A stretch of DNA of 42,900 nt from JAVBUP01 sp031555175 (GTDB lineage: Bacteria > Bacillota_I > Bacilli_A > Erysipelotrichales > Coprobacillaceae), in NCBI GenBank assembly GCA_031555175.1, contig JAVBUP010000026.1, positions 1 through 42,900 on the forward strand, given 5' to 3'. A model generated the notes under the pieces. That model was given only the letters and a program-made list of their open reading frames with translations, made no database searches and had not been told where the DNA came from. Below, in pieces: positions 8,250-15,460 of this stretch. The number at the start of each line of letters is the position of its first letter. Position 1 is the first letter of the stretch. The position numbers were made by a program, and so were the translations under genes.

Positions 8250-8747
8250 CTAAAGTAACTTATTTATGCCTTCAAAATCATTATCTTTGACTATTATTAC
8301 CTTGTTTTGATACTTATAAAGATTTAGCAATACTTCTTCTCGTTTTTTATCATCATGACTACTCCACTTATACATTTGGATTAGCATCCTAACACTAGGT
8401 TTATATCTACTATTTTCTAACCTAAGATTTTGCTTAATCCATCTTTTTAAAATTTGATAATTTCTTTTTCGTTTTGGTATATCCAAATATATGATAACAT
8501 CAGCCACATCTAAAGCCTTATTAAATCTTGGTCTTCCTACATCATCTAATACCCAATCATTACCCATAATCAAGCCATTAAATAATTCTTCCACTTCTTT
8601 ATCATCACGCCTAATCTCTTTGCTATCTTCTGCCTTCCAAACAATATTATCTAACTCATAATGATTAAGATTATACTCAGTTGCAATCCGTTTTGCTAAT
8701 GTTGTTTTACCAGTCCCAACAGTACCTATTACATATATTTTTCTCAT
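8250..8747 (-). CDS. P-loop kinase-like protein (adenylate kinase/FlaR-like)
   Basis: A 165-residue cytoplasmic P-loop NTPase. Walker A is GTVGTGKTT at residues 8-16, followed by YELDNIVWK, the substrate-side element seen in the small AAA/adenylate-kinase-like family often annotated as DNA topology modulation protein or AAA_17/AAA_18. VIIYLDIPKRKRNYQILKRW fits the Walker B/lid region with basic residues. Substrate unknown; nucleoside or small-molecule phosphorylation is the usual guess. Start: the ATG at 8747 has AGGTGA at four bases; an in-frame start further upstream would add 19 residues but lacks a site. It is monocistronic, divergent from the AraC gene. Confidence 0.85.
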   Translation of the reverse strand: MRKIYVIGTVGTGKTTLAKRIATEYNLNHYELDNIVWKAEDSKEIRRDDKEVEELFNGLIMGNDWVLDDVGRPRFNKALDVADVIIYLDIPKRKRNYQILKRWIKQNLRLENSRYKPSVRMLIQMYKWSSHDDKKREEVLLNLYKYQNKVIIVKDNDFEGINKLL

Positions 8748-8839
8748 AATATCACCTTTGCATTGATTATAACATACATACTTTTTAGTATTAATTTTTA
8801 TCATTTTTTGAAAAATAAAAATTTAAATAGCAAAAAAAG

Positions 8840-8868
8840 TCGAGATTTATAGATTTGCTTAGTATACA
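8840..8868 (+). promoter_or_regulatory. Probable promoter of the AraC-family gene
   Basis: TCGAGA (8840-8845) and TATACA (8863-8868) are spaced by 17 bases, about 20 bases before the ATG at 8890. Both hexamers match consensus at four of six positions, as often seen for regulator genes that need activation. Confidence 0.35.
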
Positions 8869-8889
8869 ATATATCTAGGGTGATAATAG

Positions 8890-9780
8890 ATGGAAATAAA
8901 CGACAACATAGTAGCAGTTCAACGCATGCAAGACTATATTATTGATCATTTGAAAGATGATATCGTTATTGAAGAAGTAACTGCTGTATCAGGATATAGT
9001 CATTATCACGCCTTAAAGATATTTAAAGAGTTATTAGGTGTCAGTACGGCAAAATATATTAGAGATTTAAAATTAACCAAAGCTGCTCTTGATTTGCGTG
9101 ATAAGCAAGTTAAAATAGTTGACTTGGCTTATCAAAACTACTATGAATCTCACGATGGATTTTCACGAGCTTTCTTTAAAAGATTTAAAATTTTACCCCA
9201 ATCATATAAAGAATCTACACCCCCAATTCCAATGCTCACTTATTATCCTATTAAGAATTATTATCGATTAATTAAGGAGGACTACGCAATGAATACAATC
9301 AATTTTACAATTACAGTTTCAAAGATTCATAAACAAGCAAGAAAAATGATTATTTTACGAAGTCTTTCCGCTAGTGATTACTTTTCATACTGTGAAGAAG
9401 TCGGATGCGATTGGGAAGGATTATTAAATAGTATTAAAGAAAAGTTTGATACTGCTGCATTAATTACTTTGCCAATAAGACTCACAAAGGAGGGCACATC
9501 TCGAATAGCTGCTGGTATAGAAGTTCCGCTTGATTATGGCAAACAATTACCTGAAAGATATGAGATGATTGATTTAGAAGAATGTGATATGCTATGTTTT
9601 AAATCGAGTACATATGATGATGAAGATGCTTTCTGTGATGCCATTGATGCGGTGATGGAAGCAGTAAATAACTACGACTATAGTATCTATAATTGTGTGA
9701 AGGATGAAGAAGTTGCCCCAACATTTAACTTTGGAGCCAGTGGCGCTAGTGGTGCTAAGTTTAGTGTAGCAATTAAATAG
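8890..9780 (+). CDS. AraC-family transcriptional regulator with C-terminal effector domain
   Basis: A 296-residue regulator with the DNA-binding part at the N-terminus. Two AraC helix-turn-helix units span ~10-110, including VSGYSHYHALKIFKELLGVS and the typical DGFSRAFFKRFKILPQSYK signature. After a linker, residues ~135-296 form a domain resembling the GyrI-like/effector-binding domain common in this subfamily (MARWRYR-type AraC proteins). The ligand is unknown. GGTGATA precedes the ATG. It is transcribed alone toward the terminator at 9788-9816, divergent from the P-loop gene, which could be its target. The Gly/Ala/Ser-rich GASGASGAK near the end is a small repeat without known meaning. Confidence 0.88.
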   Translation: MEINDNIVAVQRMQDYIIDHLKDDIVIEEVTAVSGYSHYHALKIFKELLGVSTAKYIRDLKLTKAALDLRDKQVKIVDLAYQNYYESHDGFSRAFFKRFKILPQSYKESTPPIPMLTYYPIKNYYRLIKEDYAMNTINFTITVSKIHKQARKMIILRSLSASDYFSYCEEVGCDWEGLLNSIKEKFDTAALITLPIRLTKEGTSRIAAGIEVPLDYGKQLPERYEMIDLEECDMLCFKSSTYDDEDAFCDAIDAVMEAVNNYDYSIYNCVKDEEVAPTFNFGASGASGAKFSVAIK

Positions 9781-9787
9781 TACTTAA

Positions 9788-9816
9788 ATCTCTACTAATC
9801 GAAGTAGGGATTTTTT
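9788..9816 (+). terminator. Terminator of the AraC gene
   Basis: ATCTCTAC (9788-9795) pairs with GTAGGGAT (9804-9811) with one G-U, followed by six T. Confidence 0.85.
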
Positions 9817-9822
9817 ATCAAC

Positions 9823-9846
9823 TAAAAACGGAAGGAATCCTTCCGT
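9823..9846 (-). terminator. Terminator of the zinc-ribbon/TPR gene
   Basis: A perfect palindrome at 9828-9846 (arms ACGGAAGGA/TCCTTCCGT) is followed by TTTTT on the minus strand. Together with 9788-9816 it makes a back-to-back pair for two convergent genes. Confidence 0.85.
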
Positions 9847-9902
9847 ACATACGCAATTAATTTATTATCTACTAGATGTTAATTATAACATATTAAATTC
9901 TA

Positions 9903-10850
9903 TTAAAGGTTTTTTTCTAAGCTAACTATCGCTAACTGAAAACGATCACTAGTCCTTTTATATGCTTCTTCTAATGTTAGATCTTCATCGATCTCTAAAT
10001 ATGACTTTGCTAGTTCAGAAAATCTATGCTCTAGATATACACGACATTTCTTAGGACACGTTCTATAACATTCATCCCATATCGTTTTTAAGTCTTTAAA
10101 AAAGCCAGCTAATTCATTACTTTTTATATTAGCCATTCCCACTATTTGCGATATCATTGCCAGGCATACTGTGGCTTTATCAAGAAATATTGGGTAAAAT
10201 TTATTCTTATTCCATTCCCTCATATACTCCCCTACTGCATATTTTTCCCACATTTTAAGAGCAACCGAATACTCATAGTTCATTAGCACCATCATCTGCT
10301 CATAACTATTTTCTTCATTACTTGTTATCTCTTTCAATCCCCTTATTGCTTCAACTCCTTGATTTATTGTTGCAACAAAGGATTCTAAATTGGCAAGCGA
10401 GATTGGCAATTCATATTGCTTTTGCATCAAGTTCGCTAATCCTCTACTCCATACTAACATCATTTCATTTGCTTCTTTATAGTAATTAAATCGCAAATTG
10501 TAGTCAGGTTGAAAAGCAACTGCAGACTTTATATCTGCTAGAGCTTCAGTAAATCTTATTTTCAGCAATGTGGATTGGTCACCAATACATTTACCTCTTA
10601 ACATCAATGCCTCTGGATCTCGAGGATAGTCATTCAAATAACTATTATAGTATTGCTCAGCTAATTTCCTATTCTTTGATTCACATGCACTTTTTGCAAG
10701 AGCCAATCTCTCATCTGCTTGTGGCTCTAAAACTCCTCCTAAGGCAATATATTGTTCTCTAGTATAGATCTTGCCACAACTAGAGCACACTGCCTTATTA
10801 TCAATAACATCAATTGAACCACCACACATTTGGCAACGAATAAATTCCAT
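9903..10850 (-). CDS. Zinc-ribbon and TPR-like protein of unknown function
   Basis: A 315-residue soluble protein. An N-terminal zinc ribbon (CQMCGG at ~5-10 and CSSCG at ~22-26) is followed by TPR-like helices (SACESKNRKLAEQYYNSYLN, then EALMLRGKCIG) and a long helical remainder with no recognised domain. The zinc ribbon and following helices resemble the N-terminus of the TIR protein at 5109-8111 (pattern F-x-C-x-x-C-G-G ... A-x-C-x-S-C-G), so the two may be related parts of one cellular programme, but here no TIR, membrane helix or RCC1 follows. Start: the ATG at 10850 has AAGGTGA at six bases; an in-frame GTG at 10859 overlaps that site and is unlikely. Single-gene unit. Confidence 0.8.
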   Translation of the reverse strand: MEFIRCQMCGGSIDVIDNKAVCSSCGKIYTREQYIALGGVLEPQADERLALAKSACESKNRKLAEQYYNSYLNDYPRDPEALMLRGKCIGDQSTLLKIRFTEALADIKSAVAFQPDYNLRFNYYKEANEMMLVWSRGLANLMQKQYELPISLANLESFVATINQGVEAIRGLKEITSNEENSYEQMMVLMNYEYSVALKMWEKYAVGEYMREWNKNKFYPIFLDKATVCLAMISQIVGMANIKSNELAGFFKDLKTIWDECYRTCPKKCRVYLEHRFSELAKSYLEIDEDLTLEEAYKRTSDRFQLAIVSLEKNL

Positions 10851-10871
10851 ATAAATCACCTTCTTACATTT

Positions 10872-10900
10872 ATTATGCTTTTAAAAGCAATGCAAGTCAA
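10872..10900 (-). promoter_or_regulatory. Promoter of the zinc-ribbon/TPR gene with palindromic spacer
   Basis: On the minus strand, TTGACT (10895-10900) and CATAAT (10872-10877) are spaced by 17 bases. The spacer holds the perfect palindrome TGCTTTTAAAAGCA (10876-10889), a possible operator. Confidence 0.65.
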
Positions 10901-10980
10901 TAGTTACAAAAGAAATAGCGAAGCTTAATTGTTATCAAAATGAGCGGATAGATAATCCGCCCATCATAATAAACTAATAC

Positions 10981-11109
10981 TTAATTATATCTTTTTTTCT
11001 TTTCAATAAGGAATACTGCACCAATAAATATTGCATTAACCACCAACTCAATATAATATTTGACCAATATGCATGATATTTGTACCAAAATCGCAAAAAA
11101 GATACCTAT
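10981..11109 (-). pseudogene. Remnant of a membrane-protein gene (C-terminal end only)
   Basis: A 42-codon stretch stays open on the minus strand without a start codon or ribosome binding site and ends in TAA at 10981. The translation is strongly hydrophobic (FFAILVQISCILVKYYIEL, then VVNAIFIGAVFLIEKKKRYN), with a basic tail typical of the last membrane helix of a transporter. A hairpin at 10944-10960 (GCGGAT/ATCCGC) follows it. It overlaps the MATE terminator at 11095-11120. It may be the tail of a deleted permease; chance cannot be excluded in AT-rich DNA. Confidence 0.35.
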
Positions 11110-11120
11110 TTAAAGGTATC
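11095..11120 (-). terminator. Terminator of the MATE gene
   Basis: GATACCT (11101-11107) pairs with AGGTATC (11114-11120), followed by six T on the minus strand. Confidence 0.85.
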
Positions 11121-11147
11121 CTTATAGTTTATAAATAATGCAATAAT

Positions 11148-12536
11148 CTATTCTGCTGCTACTACTGCGACTTCTTGTGTTTCTTGTTTTTCACTTAATT
11201 TTATTTTTTGCCATTTATTTGTTTTATAATACCAGAAGCATGCTATTCCAGCTACTCCTGATGCTACTGGAGCTGCTAAACCAATACCCATTAAGCCCCA
11301 ACCCAGAACACTTCCAAACACTACAGCAACTGGTATTCTTAAGAATACTGCAGAAACCATGTTATTAATCATTGTAAATGTTGTGTGACCAGCACCCATA
11401 ATTAATCCGTTAATACAGAATGTAAATGGTACAACTAAGTAATCAAACGAGAATGTGCGAATATAGCGTAACCCTTCTTCTATAACTCTAGCATCTTGTG
11501 AGAAGATACTAAGTATTGCTTCTGGGAAAACTAGTGCAGCAATAAAGAATGTCGCACTAATTGGGAATGCTATTTTTATTCCAACTTTCATTGTTTCTTT
11601 GGCACGTTCAGGAAGCCCAGCCCCTAAATTTTGTGCTGCCATACTTGAAATTGAAGATGACATGGCAATCGCTGGTAATATTGCAAAACTGTTAAACTTT
11701 CCTACTATCCCCATCGCTGCCGAAGCATAAACTCCATAACCATTTACTAGTGTCATCATTAACATAAACGATACACTCGTAACCATGTTTTGAATTGATG
11801 ATGGAATCCCCATCTTAATTAGCAATTTAGCTTTCTCACGATCTATCTTGAAACTTTCTTTTTTGAAATCAAAAACAAAATCATTTCTCATTAAGTATGC
11901 AACAGATAATAGCATTGAAATTCCTTGAGCTACTATAGTTGCAACTGCTGCCCCAGCAGCTCCCATTCCTAAAGGACCAACTAAGATAACATCTAGAATA
12001 ATGTTAGTAACACATGCAATAGTTACAAAATATAATGGTCTCTTTGAATCTCCTAATCCTCTAAGAATTGAAGAGATCGCGTTATAACCAAAAATAAAGA
12101 ATGTACCCAACATGCAAATATTAAAATATGACTGTGCATGTCCAAAAGACTCTGCAGGCACATTCATCATTTTTAATATTGGCCCAGATGCAATAATCAT
12201 AACAACAGTAAAGAATACAGATAACAACATTAATACAGAGAATAATGTCCCAATTGTTTTCTTAACTTCTTCTTTTTTACCAGCACCAAAGTATTGTCCA
12301 ACTAGAACTGTCCCCGCTACTGTTAATCCAATAACAAATGACGCCACTAACATAGTTACTTGACCACCATTCGAAACTCCAGATACTGCCTCTGCCCCAT
12401 TAAACCAAGACACGATTAACATATCTGCCACTGAATAAAATGCTTGTATAATATTTGAAATTAAAAATGGTGTACTAAATTTAATTAAATTACGTGCAAC
12501 ACTTCCACTTGTCAAATTGCTTTCAAATTTGTTCAT
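11148..12536 (-). CDS. MATE-family multidrug/Na+ antiporter
   Basis: A 462-residue integral membrane protein with about 12 transmembrane helices in two similar halves, the size and layout of MATE (MatE) exporters such as NorM/DinF relatives. Typical stretches are LIKFSTPFLISNIIQAFYSV near the N-terminus, VLVGQYFGAG in helix 2-3 and SSISSMAAQNLGAGLPERA, which opens the second half. It is expected to expel cationic drugs or toxic metabolites in exchange for Na+ or H+. The ATG at 12536 has GGGGG about five bases upstream. The promoter overlaps a 15-bp-arm inverted repeat (12548-12581), which suggests control by a dimeric repressor encoded elsewhere. Monocistronic. The C-terminal tail (EKQETQEVAVVAAE) is short and polar. 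Confidence 0.92.
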   Translation of the reverse strand: MNKFESNLTSGSVARNLIKFSTPFLISNIIQAFYSVADMLIVSWFNGAEAVSGVSNGGQVTMLVASFVIGLTVAGTVLVGQYFGAGKKEEVKKTIGTLFSVLMLLSVFFTVVMIIASGPILKMMNVPAESFGHAQSYFNICMLGTFFIFGYNAISSILRGLGDSKRPLYFVTIACVTNIILDVILVGPLGMGAAGAAVATIVAQGISMLLSVAYLMRNDFVFDFKKESFKIDREKAKLLIKMGIPSSIQNMVTSVSFMLMMTLVNGYGVYASAAMGIVGKFNSFAILPAIAMSSSISSMAAQNLGAGLPERAKETMKVGIKIAFPISATFFIAALVFPEAILSIFSQDARVIEEGLRYIRTFSFDYLVVPFTFCINGLIMGAGHTTFTMINNMVSAVFLRIPVAVVFGSVLGWGLMGIGLAAPVASGVAGIACFWYYKTNKWQKIKLSEKQETQEVAVVAAE

Positions 12537-12547
12537 AATTTACCCCC

Positions 12548-12581
12548 TAATCGTATACAATATGTCTATTATACACGATTA
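12548..12581 (-). promoter_or_regulatory. Inverted-repeat operator over the MATE -10 element
   Basis: TAATCGTATACAATA (12548-12562) and TATTATACACGATTA (12567-12581) are inverted copies with 13 of 15 positions matching and a four-base spacer. The minus-strand -10 hexamer TATAAT (12568-12573) lies inside the right arm, so a bound protein would block RNA polymerase. Confidence 0.6.
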
Positions 12582-12644
12582 ACTATTACTTTTTTAGTTT
12601 TTTCATTCAGTGAAACTATTTTCAAATTTTGAAAAATTTATATC

Positions 12645-13332
12645 TTAGTAAAATAAAACAATATCAAATTGACGCTGTTTTTCAAAACTTGATTCATTCC
12701 ATAACCATTCATTTCTAAACTCTGCCCAACTATATTGAGCCATGAATTCACCAGCATATTTTGTGTGATTAGACTTCTTTTTTTTCTAGGTAATAACAGT
12801 AATCACATTTTATCTTATCTGGCAAAATAGCAATTCCACCACGACGGCGGTAAACGATATCCTCTAATCCATATTCTATTAATGTCATCGTCAAATCCAA
12901 TATTAAACTTCTAAACTGAGTACGCATTGATTTATTATTTTCTTTATCTCCCAAAGCATTGGAATTGGATTTGTGATTCATTCTTTACTTTTCAAGAGCA
13001 AATCGTGACTTCTTAAACTCCCCTGCAATTGCATCTACAGTTACTGGTTTCAAAATATAACCACTTGCATGCACAGTAAAAGAATTTTTCGTAAATCCCT
13101 CTCAAGCTGTTGCAAAGATGATATCGATGTTTGGATTGATTTTCTTGAGTTCAGCCCCTAATTTAATTCCAGTCATTAATCGGATTCTAATATCTAAAAA
13201 AGCAACGCCACATATTGTTTTTCTTGCAAAAGATAATAACTCAGTTTCTTTCTTAAATGGATAGACTTCTAATATCTTTTTTGTCGTCCTACTTAGTGCC
13301 AACTCTTCATCATCAACTACGAGTATTCTCAT
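12645..13332 (-). pseudogene. Decayed response regulator (receiver plus BTAD-type effector)
   Basis: Three pieces on one strand reconstruct a broken regulator. From ATG 13332: a CheY-like receiver (MRILVVDDEEL, AFLDIRIRLMTG, IDIIFATA) that stops at a TGA (13102-13104). After the TGA, the same frame continues for 38 codons with the receiver end (HASGYILKPV) to TAA at 12985. From 12981, the effector's late part (SLILDLTMTLIEYGLEDIVY, then DKIKCDYCYYLE) runs to 12769, where an eight-base homopolymer (12778-12785) shifts the frame; the next frame carries AGEFMAQYSWAEF to TAA at 12645. About the first half of the DNA-binding region between the receiver and the second piece is missing. The pattern matches receiver-BTAD regulators of gut Firmicutes. 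Confidence 0.8.
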
Positions 13333-13446
13333 TTATGCCATCTCTTTTAGGTACTTTTACTGTTACCTTAGTCCTGATTTTTTCTCTGTTTTTATTTCTA
13401 AATTGCCATTACACATTCTCATAATACGTTTCTTTACATTCACTAA
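13313..13446 (-). pseudogene. Histidine kinase remnant (C-terminal end of ATPase domain)
   Basis: Immediately upstream of the regulator remnant, the minus strand encodes LVNVKKRIMRMCNGNLEIKT, then after a one-base frameshift KVTVKVPK. This is the usual end of a sensor kinase HATPase domain (G-L-x-N-V-x-x-R ... G-T-x-V-x-x-x-x-P). The frame would overlap the regulator start by about 20 bases, the normal kinase/regulator junction. Everything N-terminal to it is gone. Confidence 0.65.
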
Positions 13447-13493
13447 TCAGGCATGAGCTCTTCTGTCATTGTGCATCACATAAATCTATAGGA

Positions 13494-13524
13494 CATAAAA
13501 ATAAAAGGCACGATTTCTCGTGCC
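13494..13524 (-). terminator. Terminator downstream of the LPDTG protein gene
   Basis: GGCACGA (13507-13513) pairs with TCGTGCC (13518-13524), followed on the minus strand by TTTTATTTTTATG. It lies about 130 bases past the surface-protein stop. The 13525-13651 stretch holds no gene; AGTGGG/CCCACT arms there are separated by a long loop. Confidence 0.8.
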
Positions 13525-13651
13525 ATCAACTCTAGGTTTGCAATATTAGTGGGGGTGAACTGTAATCACAATAGTCTTAAACTCCCACTGATTTACATTT
13601 TTACATCTAGCTTAAAATAGGAATTATCCTTTTGTATCACAATTGAACAAA

Positions 13652-14998
13652 CTAATTCTTTTGTGCTTTTTTTCTTATTTCATTATAAACAATTGCCATT
13701 AATATTGTAGCTGTCAATAATGAGTATGTACTAAGCGTTTTTTCACCAGTATCTGGTAATAACGGGTCATTGAGACCATCTGATTGTGGGCCAAGATAGA
13801 TTACACTCTTGTTCAGACTTAAGTTCTCGTCTTCATAGAAATGATAGATGATTAGATTATCACCTACTACATAAGATTGAGCCAACCACGAATAATCTGC
13901 GCTGTTCTTTTTCGAAATATTTGTTGTGAAAACTTCTTCGAAATCACTATCAAGCATTGTAACTACTGGAGTAATCACACCAGAAACTTTATCATTATAT
14001 GTAACAACTAACCCATCTTTTACTTTTATTAAATCAAATGCAAAATTATAATACGCTGTATCAGGATAAAATATATCTAGGAAATACTCATTAAGCACTG
14101 TCCCATCTATAATACTAAATTCCTTTACAGTAATTCTATCTTGCATGTCTCCATACAATATTGCAACTGTTCCTTCTCCAGTTTCTACTGCAGCGAACAC
14201 TGAATCGTAATATAAATCTGATACATCAAATTGTTCTTTTATTCTAAATGCATCTGAAAAATCTCGATAACGACATTGATCATCAACTTCAAGCACAATC
14301 ATTCCAAAACCATTTGTTGTCTTGATTATTAAATCATTACCTTTTTTCATTTTACCAGTTGAGGTATCAAAATCAATGTTTCCTTCATCATCCATCTTTA
14401 CCGCACGTTTATTCATCGACCCATCTGTCATTGTTGCAAGTATCGCAAAGCCATCATCTAATTCAACAATTGAATTAAACTCAGATGATTCATACGTATC
14501 CGTATTATATGCCTTAACAAAACCAACTGTTCCTTCATTTGTAAACTTTACTACCATTGGGTTTGTCCAGCCCGCTTTAGTCCCACTACCACTTAAATCA
14601 GCATCATTTGAATAAGTTTTTCCAACAACTATATACCCATCAGCAACCTTAACCACTGATTTAAACACATCGGCACCTGATCCCCCAAAACGGTAACCAA
14701 ATACTAAATTATCATCCTTATCAAAAACTGATATAAATGCATCAGCAACTCTATCTACAGGTGTTCTTCCAGAATCAATAAACCCAGCAACTTCAGCTTC
14801 ACTTCCTACAGTGTCGCCCACGATGACCGTGTTTTCTCCATCTTTATAGACACCATAAACATTGGCATTCTTCGCATCGATATAGAATTCACTTGAAAGT
14901 TCTTCTCCGACTTCATAATCTACTGCACTAGTGTTTTTTACTGAGGCCAATAAAGAAAACACCAGTGCGAACACTAATAATAATTTATTACTTTTCAT
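13652..14998 (-). CDS. Sortase-anchored (LPDTG) surface protein with beta-propeller-like repeats
   Basis: A 448-residue exported protein. Signal peptide: KLLLVFALVFSLLASVKNTSA, cleaved near residue 25. The body (~30-405) is a series of beta-rich blades of the type DGYIVVGKTYS, DGFAILATMTDGS and DGLVVTYNDKVSG with Asp/Gly turns, as in secreted propeller proteins. The C-terminus carries LPDTG (414-418), a hydrophobic helix (LLTATILMAIVYN) and a basic tail (RKKAQKN), the complete class-A/B sorting signal, so a sortase should link it to peptidoglycan. The ligand is unknown. GGAG lies eight bases before ATG 14998. Upstream at 15041-15059 is a two-copy direct repeat; downstream lies the dead two-component system, possibly its former regulator. 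Confidence 0.88.
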   Translation of the reverse strand: MKSNKLLLVFALVFSLLASVKNTSAVDYEVGEELSSEFYIDAKNANVYGVYKDGENTVIVGDTVGSEAEVAGFIDSGRTPVDRVADAFISVFDKDDNLVFGYRFGGSGADVFKSVVKVADGYIVVGKTYSNDADLSGSGTKAGWTNPMVVKFTNEGTVGFVKAYNTDTYESSEFNSIVELDDGFAILATMTDGSMNKRAVKMDDEGNIDFDTSTGKMKKGNDLIIKTTNGFGMIVLEVDDQCRYRDFSDAFRIKEQFDVSDLYYDSVFAAVETGEGTVAILYGDMQDRITVKEFSIIDGTVLNEYFLDIFYPDTAYYNFAFDLIKVKDGLVVTYNDKVSGVITPVVTMLDSDFEEVFTTNISKKNSADYSWLAQSYVVGDNLIIYHFYEDENLSLNKSVIYLGPQSDGLNDPLLPDTGEKTLSTYSLLTATILMAIVYNEIRKKAQKN

Positions 14999-15040
14999 TT
15001 TTAAAATCTCCTTTTATATTTCATATTTTACTCCCCCATC

Positions 15041-15059
15041 CGCTACAACTTCGCTACAA
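15041..15059 (-). repeat. Direct repeat CGCTACAA, 11-base period, upstream of the LPDTG gene
   Basis: CGCTACAA occurs at 15041-15048 and 15052-15059 (minus strand TTGTAGCG twice). An 11-base period places both copies on one face of the helix, the usual arrangement for a tandem-binding activator. Confidence 0.5.
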
Positions 15060-15433
15060 TAAAGTAACAATAGATGCTTTTTTGTTATATTTGTTATAAT
15101 TAAGCAATATATTAAGAAAAAGTCGGCCATTCTCAGATGATACTAAAAACAAATTTTTCATTGCAATTTATAGCAACTATTATAATGGTAAAAAAAGTAA
15201 TTATTACTACTAATAACACTGTACTTACAACGGTACGGTTTCGCTATTATCAGGAATTTTTATGGCAACAAAATATTATATATAATCTAAAAAAGCAACT
15301 TCTTCATATTTAAACTACTATTAAGTTGCGATATACTAGATGTATTTGTTTACTTCCCACCTGATTTAGTTTTCAGATACTCAATACCTATTATGATTCC
15401 AGTTAAGTCAAATTGATATAGCGTAACATTCAA
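15060..15433. other. Intergenic region without a complete gene
   Basis: No intact gene was found. A hairpin GCAACTT/AAGTTGC (15295-15301, 15323-15329) is followed by six T on the minus strand and resembles a terminator. Two short minus-strand open stretches, one ending at 15350 (QFDLTGIIIGIEYLKTKSGG) and one hydrophobic (about 15134-15236), lack starts and ribosome sites and may be remnants of deleted genes. A TATAAC-like box occurs near 15100, but no convincing -35. Confidence 0.4.
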
Positions 15434-15460
15434 AATAAAAAGCACGAAATATTTCGTGCT
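15434..15460 (-). terminator. Terminator of the ABC exporter operon
   Basis: The 20-base perfect palindrome at 15441-15460 (arms AGCACGAAAT/ATTTCGTGCT) is followed by TTTTTATTTT on the minus strand. It shares two bases with the stop codon at 15459. Confidence 0.88.

Noticed and set aside
9828..9846. Perfect palindrome as a possible operator
   Set aside because: It is followed by a T-run on the minus strand and sits after a stop codon, so it is better explained as a terminator.
13102..13104. The in-frame TGA in the receiver domain could be Trp (code 4)
   Set aside because: Long intact genes in the window use TGG for Trp and none contains an in-frame TGA; the position normally has Tyr and other damage surrounds it.
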